From Fagopyrum homotropicum (Eukaryota > Streptophyta > Magnoliopsida > Caryophyllales > Polygonaceae): a stretch of 64,000 bases of DNA. The DNA lies in the NCBI GenBank assembly GCA_033239125.1, contig BSWB01000005.1:18839447-18903446 (forward strand). The letters are read 5' to 3'. Below the pieces are notes generated by a model. The model worked only from the letters and a program-made list of their open reading frames with translations, was not told the DNA's origin and searched no databases. Each line of letters opens with the position of its first letter. The first letter of the stretch is position 1. Both the position numbers and the translations under genes were made by a program. Positions 36,567-49,492 of the stretch are shown here, piece after piece.

Positions 36567-37645
36567 ATATGGTATCAGAGCTCTAGGTTGGAAACAATGG
36601 CACTTGAAATCTTCTGAAACACCGAATGTATAAAATAACTAGAACCCGAAAGGGGGTCTAAAATTTTTAAAACAGATTTCTGCAACTTGGATCACCATCG
36701 CTCTAGGTTGGGTTAGTAGTATGTCGGACCACCATCGCTCTCCGCGGATCTCTGCAACTTGGATCGATAGGAGTTAGTATATAGATTTTTTATGATGTTT
36801 ATTATTATATGTTATATACATGTGTATGCTTAGCTTGTTAGTACCCTAAAGGATATTTTATATCCTTTAGCCGTGATATCACCAAGCGATTATCATCTCG
36901 TGATAAATCAACAACGGATTTGAAGAGTCTCCCACACGAGGCAATGGAATCGGACCTTGAATTGAGTATTATACTCGGGTGGGCTGCTTGGTGATCCTTA
37001 CAAATCATCCAAAGAACAAGTGAGCAAGTAAGTAAAGTTGTGGAGATAATTTTCACCACAAGCATAATCAGATGAGGAAGAAATTCATGAGTCCGTTCAG
37101 TTAGAAGGAATAGAAGGTCGTACAAGGAACTCGGACATACGAGGCCGAGAGATGGAATTAGAAGAACCGTGCAAGGGACTACAAGAGTGCGGAGTAGAAA
37201 TAACAATATTTGAACGAGACAAGTAGAATTGAGTTCAACCAAGATTGTGGAATCAAAGACATTATAATCGAGACGGATGCCCCATAGACCATTATGAGCA
37301 TGAGAAACCAGAAGAGACAGAGTGTCAATCCGGGTGTGAGAATCTAAGGCGCACGAAAGGAAGACCTACAATTGAGTGTAAAAGAGAAAAGGCAGACCCC
37401 ACAAGTGTGGGGAGGTTTTGACCTCTTCAAAGATATAAGAAGTTTAAAAGAAATCGCGACGCCAATATCCAAAGAATGGAAGCATGTAGTAGGGTCAACG
37501 GCGTTCATGAAGGCCATATTACCACCAACACAGTGAAGAAATGTGTATGAGAGAACGGCCTTGCTGGACTCGTGAGTCCACGGTAACCCCAATTATCACG
37601 GGACCTAAGCCATCAACACAGACGGTCCATGCAAGAGGAAGCAAC
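36567..37645 (+). mobile_element. E3 internal region, truncated
   Basis: A primer site TGGTATCAGAGC lies at 36570-36581. The next 200 bases are close to the equivalent part of E1 (6260-6569, opposite strand), and 37350-37640 matches E1 around 3541-3800. Between them much of the E1 interior is missing. No gag or pol is seen, so E3 is also LARD-like. Confidence 0.8.
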
Positions 37646-38902
37646 AAAGATCAAAAGTCTAGCTTTGGAACACCATAACTCCTACACCTCTTGATGAAAT
37701 CCTCTCAAATTTGGATATCTTATATTATGTAATCCTAACTATGACATATCCGAAATTCAAGTCCAACAGAGATCAAAATCCTATTCAAAAATATCTCACA
37801 AAATTGCATCACATGCAGTTTTTCTCAACATTCAGCACACTTATAAAAACTGCATGAGGAGCCAACTTTGGAACACCATAACTCTCAAACTGTAACTCGG
37901 ATTCCTCTAAAATTTTAGTATGTTCTACACTGTATTATCGACTATATCATATCCAAACATCAGCAGCAAAGGAAAAGTCTAGCTTACCCAAAACTGAACC
38001 TGAAGTTGACTGCTCGTCAACTCAGAAAATCCAGAAATGTAAGAGCTCTTCCGGTCATCTTCCATGGCTGTTTTGGAGGATCTAAAGACATCAACGGGTA
38101 CTCTAATCAGCATATACACAAAGAGGGTAACGGAGAGAAGAGGGTTGCGGTCCTTACCCAACTAGCAAACTCGAGGAGCTCAAGAGTACGAAGCCGAAAA
38201 CGTAGTTGTGACCTTGTCACATGGGTGCACCTGCAGCCTACTCCCGGCGCGCCTGTAGACAAGAGGTTGCCGCACCAGCGTTGAGAGCCGATCCTGCGTC
38301 TATCACTACTGCTTGCGAGGATGTCGGCTTGGCATGGATAAAGGGGAGCGCAGGTGTGGAGTCGACTGGAGAGGCGGCTCGCGATTGCAGATCCGGAGAG
38401 GTGGGCTTGCGATGCAGGTCTGGAGAGAAGGGCTCGTCGGATGAGTGACACTGCAGCGGCCTGCCGGACTGGACGTGAGCAAGTGAAGGGAGTCCGCCGG
38501 CATCGATGTTGAAGATGAGGTTGTTGTCACGTGAAGAGGGAGAAAGGAGGTTAGGGTTTGGGAAAGGGGAGTCATCTGCTTTCACGTAAGGTAGAAGGAG
38601 GCTGCTTGGTTTAGGTTTCACGTAAGAGGCAAGGAGGGGAAGACAAGCTTAATGGGCCCGGATGGCTAGTCGTGAATGGGCCCGGATGGCAAGTCGTTAA
38701 TGGGCCCGGATGACTTATCTAAAGAATAAAGAAGGTAGATTGTTTCCTCATATTTATATGATCGGAGACATCTAATAAAATAAATAAAGAAAATCGAAGA
38801 ATTCGGTGTCGCATAAAATGACGGAGATAAAGCATAGGTCCAAACCGGTTGAGTTCCGGTTTGTCTCGGAATAAAACGGAAATTAAATTTCCGGATATTA
38901 CA
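37646..38902 (-). mobile_element. Reverse-oriented LTR piece closing element E3
   Basis: On the - strand it starts TGTAATATCCGG at 38902 and matches the first half of the E3 LTR in order: AATCTACCTTCTTTAT, a GGGCCC-containing part, a GC-rich leader, GTTGACGAGCAGTCAACTTC, then the tandem repeat. Similarity to the + LTR is clear but well below that of a young LTR pair. It ends inside the repeat region, fused to E3 interior near 37645. Confidence 0.75.
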
Positions 38903-38906
38903 CTCT

Positions 38907-41143
38907 CGATCCTTCATCGTCGCCGGCAACACTCATCTCCATCTTCACTCTTCTTCCTCTGTCTCGCCAGAAGAACCTCGTGAGACATTTCTCATTGTCG
39001 CCTCCTTCTGTTGCAAGGTAGGCGGACCACTGCGCCGCCATCGTCCCTGGAAGGACCCCCCAGCGTCCCTGCTTGCCCGACTTCCAGTCACCGCCCCAGC
39101 GGCTGGTTTCCGTCAGCCCTGCTTCACCTTCTGATTCAACCAACGCCGGAGCCTGTTGCCGCTGCCAAGGGACATGCCGGGAGACGCCGCTTGGATCCCT
39201 GATACTTGTGACGCCGGGAGAGGGAACCACACCTTTGGAGTAGTGCCTTGCCGCCGCCAAGGGAGCAACCAGTGCTTGCCTGTATGTTTCTCCCCTTTTG
39301 CTAAACCTTGCCCTAATTAATTTGGGCCCCCTTGATTTTGTGATAATTGCAGGATGTACCCACATCTTTATAATTTCAATTTTGACCCACAGTTTTGGAA
39401 GTTTGCATTTATACCCTCCTGCAGAATTTATTTATAGAAAAGACCCAAGTTTCTGAAATTGAACTTTATGCCCCTGCATGCTTAATTACAGATTTTTGGA
39501 CTATATTTATATTTGTAGAATATGACCCAAAGTTTAATTACGAGGTATGAACCATATTTTTGGAACGGTATAATTTGCCCCGGAAAAATGTGTTAGCGGT
39601 TTTGAACCTTGGATTTTGATTAAGGGGATATTCTTATATTTATATATATATTGAATAATTTACCTAGAAAGTGTTTTTGAGATTTTAACTCGGTTTTTAG
39701 TACGGGGTTATTCTTATTTTATATACGTTATATATATACTATGCCCAAATTTAGCGTTATGCTAAATTTGTTTAGTTTGGTGCTAGGTTCGGAAGCGCGC
39801 CGATTAAGGCCAACGAATCCATACTCGACATCCGTAGATCATCTTCAGCCTTCGATCTCGTGTGAGTACCTTCTTCCTCGTTCTAGTTATGTTTAGTGGT
39901 AATATACCATGTTAGGTTGGATCTAGCATAACTTAAAGTGAATACCAAGTAGTGGTTTGGACCTTAGGTGAGTTTTGAGGATTGTCGATTGTTGCAAGAC
40001 GTTGAGTGTTTGGTTGATCTTGTGAGGTTGTTTATGTCTTTAAGTTGTATGTTGAGCTTGTAAGAATCTACGAGTTGAGGTTGTATGTTTGTTGAGGTTA
40101 TGGAATAGGACATGAGTATCTTAGCATAGCTTGCTATAGTTGAGATCTTTGAGACTAGGGACGTGTTGTCCTAGCTTGTGAGTTGTACGACCTGGTAGAG
40201 GTCCATTGGTCTAGAAGTCTAAGGACTTCTAACATGAGAGATAGATGATGATGTTGTGCCTCGTTTGGTCAGACTGAGAGTATCTTCCTGCGAAAAGCAA
40301 AGTGCGGTATATTTTGGGGTTGAGCGTTTGTGACAGGTAAGTCTCCGGACTTACTTAGCTCGTATTCCTTGTATTAACATTTATGTGTGTTTGGTGGTGT
40401 GTGTTTTATCGTTTATGTTATAACAACTAAATCGGAAATAGGACCACCGACTTTATATATTATTTGGCCCTAGTGTATGATAACGGGCGGTGACAACTTG
40501 CCTAGATCCCGCAAGAGCTAGGAGGTTCTTGGCGACTATCCCGTGCTGGTAGACGGTCGGATGCATCTGTATCATTCCATGCCGGTAAGTAGGGACCGAG
40601 ACGAGTTTCGGTGACTCTCGTGTCACAACCTAAGTTGAATTAGAACGGGATATGACTTAACAATAATATGATAATAAACTGGACTTGTATGCTTTGGATT
40701 TTTTGGGTGTTTATGATGATTGACTTGTGTTTGTGCCTTTCACCTTGATTCTAATGCCTCGAATATTAGTTAACGGTTTTATACTGATTGTTGTAGATTG
40801 CCTTGCAGGCTAGGTATGTGGCCGAGAGATTTGGAAGAGTGGGCAACCGGGGATCCATACCTTTTAGGAGGGTTTTTTTGGTTGGAGTCGCGTTTGAGTT
40901 TTGTATTCATTATATATTGTATGTCGCGTGTATGGCGTTTGGTCTTTGGGTTGTATCTCGGCTGAAGTCTTTTGTTTTTTATGGTTTTGGGTTTCATTAC
41001 ATTGCATAAAAATGTATTTCGTTTTGGCCTTTATTTGTGTCTTGTTGCAAGATCCGGTGAAATTGTTGTCAGACTAAGGGTCGGGACCCATTGTGAAGCC
41101 CCAACCCGTAGCGTCCCGAGTCCCGCAGATTCGGGGTGTTACA
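38907..41143 (+). mobile_element. Outer gypsy LTR, second part
   Basis: Continues the LTR begun at 33426 and ends GGGGTGTTACA at 41143. It contains a GC-rich leader, the AGAAGTCTAAGGACTTCT hairpin (40211-40228) and the donor-type palindrome CAGGTAAGTCTCCGGACTTAC (40334-40354, here spaced by a few bases). A 472-nt donor/acceptor pair is at 40337-40808. Confidence 0.8.
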
Positions 41144-41650
41144 AATCGTAGTCCGGTTACCCATTATAACATGATAAAAAAAACACAAACAAGCCAAAAC
41201 ACTCAAACCAATATACAAAATGAAGCTAAGTAAGTCCAGGGGACTTACCTCACTCGAAGGTAACTCAAACGGTCAGAGAACAACTCAGTTTTCCTCAGGA
41301 AAGGAGCAAAGGAAAGTCTATTCATACAAGACATCAAGAATTAGGAACCGAAACGATTGCTAGAAGCCCATAACTTCTAGTCTCCATGATCTTTAAGAGA
41401 TCTACACAAGCTAGGGTCACAAACCCTAATCTTACAGATCACCAAGGGTTACAACATCCAAAAGAGCCAAGGAAAGGAACGAAGAAATCAAGGAAGGAAA
41501 GCAGCTCACCAAAGACGGGAAGACTGCAGAAAAACCGTAGGGGCGGCAGGAAGAGCAACCGTAGGGGCAGTCTGTGAGGGCGCGGGGGCGATGGCGTGAC
41601 AGAAAGTGTTGTCGGGGTTTCTCTCAACAGAAACTCACAACAAGGGATTC
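41144..41650 (-). mobile_element. Gypsy LTR fragment, reverse orientation
   Basis: On the - strand it shows the GTAAGTCC palindrome (41225-41249, with AGGTAAGTCC), the AGAAGT...ACTTCT hairpin (41363-41381) and CCGTAGGGGCGG words (41537-41573) in the order seen in the other LTRs. Its termini are not found. Confidence 0.6.
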
Positions 41651-42632
41651 AAATCTCGATCCTTTGATCCACACTCGTCAAGACTCAACCAAGTGATCTT
41701 GTGAACATCAACATATCAACAACGGAAAGGCCAACAAGAATCAAGGTTCAAACTTAATTCTTTGAGAAGAAGAAGAAAAGGAAGAACGAAAGGAGAAAAC
41801 AAAATAGAAGGGAACGACATGCAGCAACACATGAACGTCAGGAAGAAACAAAGAAAGATGAATTTACACGTTCAGCAAGATCACAGGAAGAAAGGGCAAC
41901 GACTGCAACGTTCAATAAAAAAACTAAAATGTGGATTAAAATCGGTAAATAGTATAATTTATGAAGAAGATCAAATGAAAGAAAAAATCAAATTTTTTTT
42001 TAAGATTCATAAAAGACGAAATACGATAAAATGTTAATGAAAGCAAATTGCTTAGATGCAAAATCTCACCAGAAGATGAATTCTGGTCTACGACCTTACG
42101 ATTTTGATGAATTCCCATGAAGAACCAATGTGGATTCATCGTTGATGCCTGAAAGTCACAACTGAAAAAATCAATAATCTTATTCGACTAAAACTCTCGG
42201 ATTAAGTATACATAACAATAAAAAATGAAATTTGACGAAGCTTACCGTATAAGCTTAAGAATAAATCAGTTAGAATTTGAGATAAGGTTATCAGACGAAA
42301 TCTTAATAGTTTCGATTTTAAACACGTAAAACAATGATAAATTATATTTATATTTTATATTTTTTATTTAATAAAATGGATTTATTAATCAGCAAATCAT
42401 ACGTATATTTTTTAAAAACTGATTTGATTTGTTGGAGGAGTTTTAAAATTTACGTTAAGATTGATTTACGTTAAAAAATCGTGATTGGTTAGTTTTAAAT
42501 TTTTTTAGATATTGCTTTAGTAAAAAAAGATGTATGACTTAACTTGTGATTTAGTAAAAAATTTAATTCAAAAAAAAAACGTGAGGGCGCCATGTCAGTG
42601 TCAGCATTAGTGTCGTTTATTTTATTAAAGTA
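41651..42632. other. AT-rich region; ends in a Helitron-like 5' terminus
   Basis: No gene recognised; short Lys-rich frames are products of A-richness. The last 50 bases (GCGCCATGTCAG, CAGCATTAGTG) match the sub-terminal part of the Helitron 5' ends at 45421, 52701 and 53732, all on the - strand. Confidence 0.5.
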
Positions 42633-43139
42633 CTAGTGTTAATACCCGTGCCCTGCACGGGGTGGTAATCGTGAATATAAAAATATAATTGATAATTCGT
42701 TATGGTGATAATTGTTATCCGTTATGTGTTGTTTGAGTTATATATATAATGATTTGTTATAATCCTTAACCAACCATATTTTGTTCGATTAATAGATTTG
42801 TAATCTTTCAGATAAGAATTTAACGTATGAAATTTGATGTATGTAGTAAATGAGTTTAATTTTCTTTTTCTTCCATGTTATAGGTATTATTTGAATTTAA
42901 GTGTAGAAACTTTGACAGTAAAATTCAAGTGTAGAAGTTTTTCCCTATTTAAATAAAATAATTAATCAATTATTTAAAATTAGAGTGTAGAAACTTTTCT
43001 ACATTTAAGTAAAATATTAGTTAATTATTTAAATTAGGGTTTGTTAGATAGAATTTGGTCAAGCCATCAGTAAATTATTTAAAATAATTAATCAGTTATT
43101 TAAAATAAATTAATTTTACAATGGTGGCGTATGACTTTA

Positions 43140-44870
43140 AAAAAGTTAACACGTATAAACCCACATAATTCTCTCTCCCCATAACCAACGCCCTCTTATC
43201 GTATGCCTTCCATTTTTACGCAGATTAACCGTGAGTCCTAGCCTCCCTTCGTCCCAAGCCTCGCGTCACTCGCGTGCACCACCCTAGTCCTGATCGCAGT
43301 CGACAGGGATCCAAAGCCGGCCATCACCGATCGATATCGCCAAGGCTCGTCCGGACTTCTCTTGGCCTTTGTTCGAACCGAGCCTTCCCCTTTCTTTCCG
43401 CCCTATTTTGAGTCGTCACCAGGGCTCTTGATCGAACCGTACATACTAGTAAGTCTCTCCCTGTTACATTGTAAGCTGGTGTTAAATTTTGTAGTTTGAT
43501 AGTTAGTCGTGGGTCGACTGCGTTACTGGATGTTAAGGCCCCTTGTTTGGATATGGCGGTTTATAGGAGGAGTATAGTGGGATTGTTGCACATTAATGGA
43601 AGTATTGTAATGTCTTGGGTACTGTTGTTTAGTATTAGAATTGTTTCAAGTATAGTGATAACATTCATGATATGTGGGAAATGATTATGTTTAGACTCAT
43701 ATTTGTTAACTATTGGAAGATATGATATATTATATTTAGAGAAGTTATCTTATTATTTTAGAATAGTTTTTATTTTATGTAATCTTTATTATCCTCCTCA
43801 AACCCTATAAATAGGGTGATAATAAACACAATAAACGTGTGGTTGTACCTCCACCATATGTGTGGTCTTCTTTCACCAAAATCTATCATGGTATCAGAGC
43901 GGGTTCGATCTCTAGTATCCTGACTTATCGGGTTTGTCTACCTTACGACACTAAATGCGGGCATGAACAATAATAGTTCGTCCAATTGGGCTAGCCGGCC
44001 TTAAGGCATGTCGTCAACCTATCGGCGTCTACATCTATCATTGCTACCAATTTACTGGTGGTCATATCAATCTATTAATGTCGTCGATCTACTAGTGGTG
44101 TCACCGTTCAACTTGTGTACTCGTTGATCCAGTCTTCAGCGTTCGTTTGCGTACGCACGCTTTGACTGCGGGAGCGTATTGGAAGATATGATATATTATA
44201 TTTAGAGAAGTTATCTTATTATTTTAGAATAGTTTCTATTTTATATGATCTTGTGTAATCTTTATTATTCTCCCATAACCCTATAAATAGGGTGATAATA
44301 AACACAATAAACGTGTGGTTGTACCTCCACCATATGTGTGGTCTTCTTTCACCAAAATCTATCATTAACTGAGAGTAGATTAGGCTAATATTAGTTAGTG
44401 CTCTTGACTAAAGTTGCATATACAGCGTATTTGTATGAATCGCTCCACGTCTTGTTGGTTTCTTGTGTAAGGTTTTATGCGAGGAAGTAAATAAGATTTT
44501 GGGGATTTAGTTGAAATGTTAGTTCTAAGCTAGCATGTCTTATGTTAGATTGAAAGGAAGTTAGGGAATCTTTCAAACTCCGTCATTCTTTAATATTAGA
44601 GTTAGACGTTGCATCTTGGCAGCTAGACGTCTTTTTGAGTCCGTCCGCACCCAAGGGTGATATAGTTCTTTTCGTATATGAGGCTAGATTGGATCCTTCC
44701 CTTAGACGATTTGTGTTAACTTAGAAGTTGGAAAACTTCTAAGATGTCTAGATATGTATTGATCCACTTTCTTCTTATATCAGGCGGTTGAACTATTTCG
44801 GTTGCGGATCGAGTTTTGAGATATCGAGATTATAAATGATTGTGTGGGTACATTTATATATTTGATGACT
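43140..44870 (+). mobile_element. LTR-like segment within Helitron H1
   Basis: A GC-rich leader-like part (43190-43440), a TAGTAAGTCTC donor-like word (about 43447) and an AGAAGTTGGAAAACTTCT hairpin (44727-44745) resemble the other gypsy LTRs here. Neither LTR terminus is seen. It is split by a TRIM at 43711-44364. Confidence 0.4.
43711..44364 (+). mobile_element. TRIM (miniature LTR retrotransposon)
   Basis: Two near-identical terminal repeats, 43711-43888 and 44177-44364, start TATTGGAAGATATG and end AAATCTATCA. The first is followed directly by TGGTATCAGAGC (43889-43900, Met-tRNA primer site), and the second is preceded by the purine-rich GACTGCGGGAGCG. Target duplications TTAAC flank it (43706-43710, 44365-44369). 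The 288-bp interior has no coding capacity. Total 654 bp, within the size range of TRIMs. The LTRs contain a TATAAATAGGG promoter-like box. Confidence 0.92.
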
Positions 44871-44950
44871 TTTGAATAAAATGTCATCAACAGTTAATAA
44901 TACATTAAAAAATTAATTTATTTTTATATTATCACGAACAAAAGTTTTAT

Positions 44951-44951
44951 A

Positions 44952-44990
<39 letters not shown>
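44951..44990. repeat. (AT)n microsatellite
   Basis: Pure TA dinucleotide run within Helitron H1. Confidence 0.95.
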
Positions 44991-44995
<5 letters not shown>

Positions 44996-46412
44996 TAACT
45001 TATAAAAGGTTACACTTAGATCTTTCAGTATTATGAAAAACAATTGTAAAAAAATAAAAATTATTAAAAAACGGTTTTTAAACTCTTTTTTTTCAAAAAA
45101 ACGAATCAGTTATTTTTAAAAAAATAGTAAATATATTTGAAAACAAAAAAAAATGATTCTTTTTAAAAAAAAATTGTACAAACGGTTTTTTAGTTACAAT
45201 ATATAATTGAAAATTATCTATTTTTAAAAAAATTAAAAAAACCAATAAATTAAACCTCTTATTAGTATGTACTGAAAAATATTTTGAGTATAAAGTATTT
45301 TTATAATATCTACAAAAATTTGATTCTAAAAAGGTGATCTTTAGTAAAATATTTAATCCGAAAAAAATTGTTGAGGTGTCATGTCAACATTAGTGTAGTA
45401 TACTTTACTAGTATATATAGAATATAGATTTGATATTTTTTTTATAAAACGTACAAAAGAAGTCTAGAACGTAATATACTAAACTTATTTTGAATTAATT
45501 TTTTAAAATATTAGTTAAAAAAGAATTTTATTTGGATTTTGTTTTGATAAAACATACGGGATAAGCCTAGAACGTGATGTACTTAACTTTTTTGGATTAG
45601 TTTTTTAAATGATTAGTTAAAAAAACATTTTTTAGATTTTGTTTTAGTAAAAAAATATTTATTGGCTTAATTTGTGATTTAGTAAAAGATTTAATCCGAG
45701 AAAAATTGTGGGGCACCACGTCAGCATTAGTGTAGTGTACTTTAATAGAATGCATTATTTATATACTCTATGATATAACAAAATCCCTCAAAAAGTTTAT
45801 CGTAACTTCAGGAGTCATTAAGACCTTGAGACCTTGATAATTATAGGGTAACAATCCCACATAATAATTGTATTGTATTTGAATTTAACCAAAAGGTCAA
45901 GAAATGTATTGTTTTTATACTCTTTAAACTCCCTATTTATACAAGTTCTAAAACTATCAACCTCAATAGCTAATAAAATTGCTCAAAAAGTTTAACGTAA
46001 ATAGATGAGTGTAACAAAAGATTCCCTGACTTAAAAATAGTTTAAACAGAAAATTGTCTAAACAGTAGCCCATCTTTTGGGATGACTAAAATTTTGTACC
46101 CGTCGTTTAAACTATCAGAACGATACCTCAACTATTGAACCCGACCAAAGATTAATACCTATGTTACTGTTCATCCGTTAAATTTACATATCCGTTAAAT
46201 CTCAGGGGCAAAATTGTCTACCTCCAAATAAACCCTAAACCCCAAATTTCTATCGATTATCAAATCGAAATCATAAAGCCCTTTCCCAAACAACATAGCA
46301 ATCAAGATGGCAAAATCAAAAATTATAAAGCCCCAAATTTCTGACAACAACCAAAATAATAAAAAAAAAACCCAAATTTTCAAAATCCAGACAGTTTAGA
46401 AGTAGGCACCTT

Positions 46413-46906
46413 TGGGTCAACCAACAAATTTTGTATGAGTTATATGGTGCATTTCTACTGAAAGAGAATCATTTTGACAGTACCATTATTGAGAGAAAGA
46501 ACGCTGAGTGTATAAAACCACATTCAAGACAGAAAATTTGTGAGGATCACAGTAGTAACCTTATATACATTAAGTTGATGTATGTTTGCAGACAGAGGAA
46601 TACAAACTAAAACACCCTTCATTGCATACTATGTTTCCTGCAATGTGTGTCTCAATATGCCTTTATATTAACCAAAAAAAGAAAAGGAACATTGGCACCA
46701 ACAGCAAAGTTTCTTTGGATTTCCGCTATTCCATTAAGCAAACACACAATCATCTTTAATTTTAGTCTTAGTGTTCTTTAATTTGTTTGTATTCTGCACA
46801 ACTTTCTTTGAGTTTATTTTCAAGCCCCAAATTTCTGAGGGAGCTGAAGCAAAAGAAAAGGAACATTGGCACCAGTAGCAAACTTGGGGGTCAACCAATC
46901 CCATTG
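46413..46906. other. MULE interior, left of the solo LTR
   Basis: No coding sequence seen. It holds a direct repeat: AAAAGAAAAGGAACATTGGC at about 46677-46710 and again at 46853-46884. Confidence 0.6.
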
Positions 46907-49455
46907 TGATAGAATGTATTATAGTCTATGTTTTGGGACCGGTTTATACGTTTTATCCTCATAAATCTACATGTATAAATGTACATTCTGCAGTTATATT
47001 GTTGTTTTATCCACCTTTGCGGGAATCAAGGTCTACACATAGTTTCTTTGTAAATGTAGGTAAAATGGCATGTTTTGGACTAGAAAGGAGCTAAGGGAGC
47101 TAAGAAGACATTGGAGCTACATTCAAGGATACTTAGGAAGGCTCAGGAAGCATGAAAATGGATTAGAGATTTAATTTTGGACCAGATTTGAGAGATTTCA
47201 TATTCAATTGAGATTCACCTCGGTCAGCTAGAGATTTTGGACCGAGGTGATCTTGAGGAGCGCCCCAACCGAGGTGGACACCCTGTCGCCGGCGAGATTA
47301 TATTTTTGGTTGAGATCTTTTATTTTTGGAAGGAAGATATCTTATATTTTTTGCCTGAATTTCTGGAAGGAAGATAATATATTCAGCTGATTTATTTGGA
47401 TATAATTTATAGGAAATTATCTTTTAATATATTTTATCTTTGGAAGATAATTCTCCTATATAAAGGGTTGGATTTTCCACAATTCAGCAATCTACGGATC
47501 ATCGTGGATTTTCCGGATCACATGCTTTGAGCATCAACCATTGAGAGATTTTCTGGAGGTTTTGAAGGAAGGATTGAAGTTCAAGGAAGGAAGGAATCCT
47601 TGTTGGAAGATAGCTTTGAAGGAGTTTTATAAGATCTTCTTAGGATACTTTTTGTTTGTTATCCTTGTTGATTTGTGACTTTGGAAACACTGATTTGTCA
47701 CTTGTTTGATTAAGTTATTGAAGCCTTTTCATTAAAGTCTTCTTGATCGATTATTGATTCCTTTCTTCTTAAATTGATTATTGTTATCATGATGATTGTT
47801 GGTTAAGTTTCTTATGCGATTCTAGGGTGATTGGCTGAAAGTTGTGGGAAAGACGATGATAGAATGATCTTAATCCCAACCGGACCCTGAAAGCTTGAGT
47901 CTTTATCTTAACCGACGCACACCTCGCTCAGTTGATGAACATCTCGGCCGGGGAGGAATTCGTCTGAATGAGGTGAACGTTTTCCTGATCCAAATTTGAG
48001 TTAAGATCCAGTTTGCCAAACCCTATTCTTGTTGTACCTTTCCTGGTTCAACGCAAGCCTAGGATGAGACTTACCCATTGATTCCTTTGCTTGTTTACCC
48101 AAGATCATAAGCGATAGGTAATAAAGGTTTATCCTTTATTGGGGTTTGAGTGTGCCTTCATCCCATCCTTGAGAGTTATCCTGCGACTTACCTGGTAAAG
48201 GTTGATTCTAATCCCTTGGATGGTGTGTTGGTTTTAGATTATAGTTATTTTCCTTAGTTCCTTGTGACTTACCCGGTGATAGGAATTATGGTTTGGGATA
48301 GTGAGTAGCGTGTAATAACCGAAAATTTTAATTTCCGGTAAACCGAATTTAACCAAATCCCGAAACGTCAATCTTAAACAAATATATAATTAAAATGATG
48401 AAACTAGGTAACCGAAAATATTTCCGTACCTATAAAGTAAAAATAATAATTTACCTAACACGGAATATAATTCCGAAAAATTTTACGCTAATGCCCTACC
48501 GATCCGTACGAGTAACGGGTTCATTTCAGCTCATTTTAACGAAGGAAAAAGTGGGCTCAATTGCTGCGAGTACTGCCGGCCCAGCCCAGCCTTTTTTGTT
48601 TTCAATTCATTAATTAAACATATTTAACCTAACCCTAATCTACCATTTAATCATCCCTTACTTGTGAACTGAACGCCGCACGCCACGCCTGGAGAAGAAA
48701 CGCCACGCCTGGAGAGGAGGAGCCACGCCGCCGCCAGGATCTGTCCGCGCCGCCTCTGTCAACATCAAGGCACCACCAGCGGGTCGACATCGGAGAAGGG
48801 CTGCAGCAGCGCCGATCGAAGCCGGCACTACCTTGCGCCGCCAGGATCTGTCCGTGCCGCCTCTGTCGACACCAGGCGGCCGCAACCCGCGTCACGACAA
48901 CCTCCACTGCCTTGCCCCGGACCTGTGGCGTCCGTTCTCGCCGGTGAGTAACTCCCCTTCCCTCCTCTCTGAGCACTGTAACCGATCGCCTGAAACTGCC
49001 GCTGTTGTACAGGAGCGAAGCCACCGGTGCGTTTCGCCGCTAGGGCCAGTCGCCGCCGGAACCGGGTCTGCAGTAGACGAGCCGACCCTACTCCCCTCCT
49101 TCTCCCTCGGTCCCTTCTGTTTCGAATGAGAATAAACAGCAGCCGGCTTCTCTAGACCCTGCAGGAGTAAATCGAGTTGGAGTATATCTGCGGGATTGAA
49201 GAAGGTCAGCATACGAACCGATCCAGGACGCCGGCTACACTAGTAATTGACGAAGAACGAACCTACTGCAGGCTGTTGAGGTGAGTTCCATGGAAGTACT
49301 TGCTGCGTAATGTAGGATGGTATGCTAGATAGAGAAGAGTAGAAGATGTGTATGTATATGTAGGTACTACAGAACTTTGCTGCAAATGTGAACGGATAGG
49401 GATATGTATAGATGAATGATTTGGATGTTGGATATGTATATAGATATACATATAA

Positions 49456-49492
<37 letters not shown>

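Larger units (their letters stand above)
42633..45421 (-). mobile_element. Helitron-like element H1
   Basis: The 3' end on the - strand is CTAG at 42633, preceded by a 17-base GC hairpin CCCGTGCAGGGCACGGG (42645-42661). The 5' end on the - strand is TCTATATATACTAG at 45421. These are Helitron-type termini, with no inverted repeats or target duplications. No Rep/helicase is encoded, so it is non-autonomous. The middle (about 43140-44870) has a different base composition and resembles a gypsy LTR leader interrupted by a TRIM, so it may be captured DNA. Confidence 0.65.

Noticed and set aside
42645..42661. GC hairpin as a bacterial-type terminator
   Set aside because: Plant context, and its position just before CTAG identifies it as a Helitron 3' hairpin.
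48647..49024. 125-codon GC-rich frame in the nested solo LTR
   Set aside because: It lies antisense in the LTR leader with overlapping frames on the other strand.
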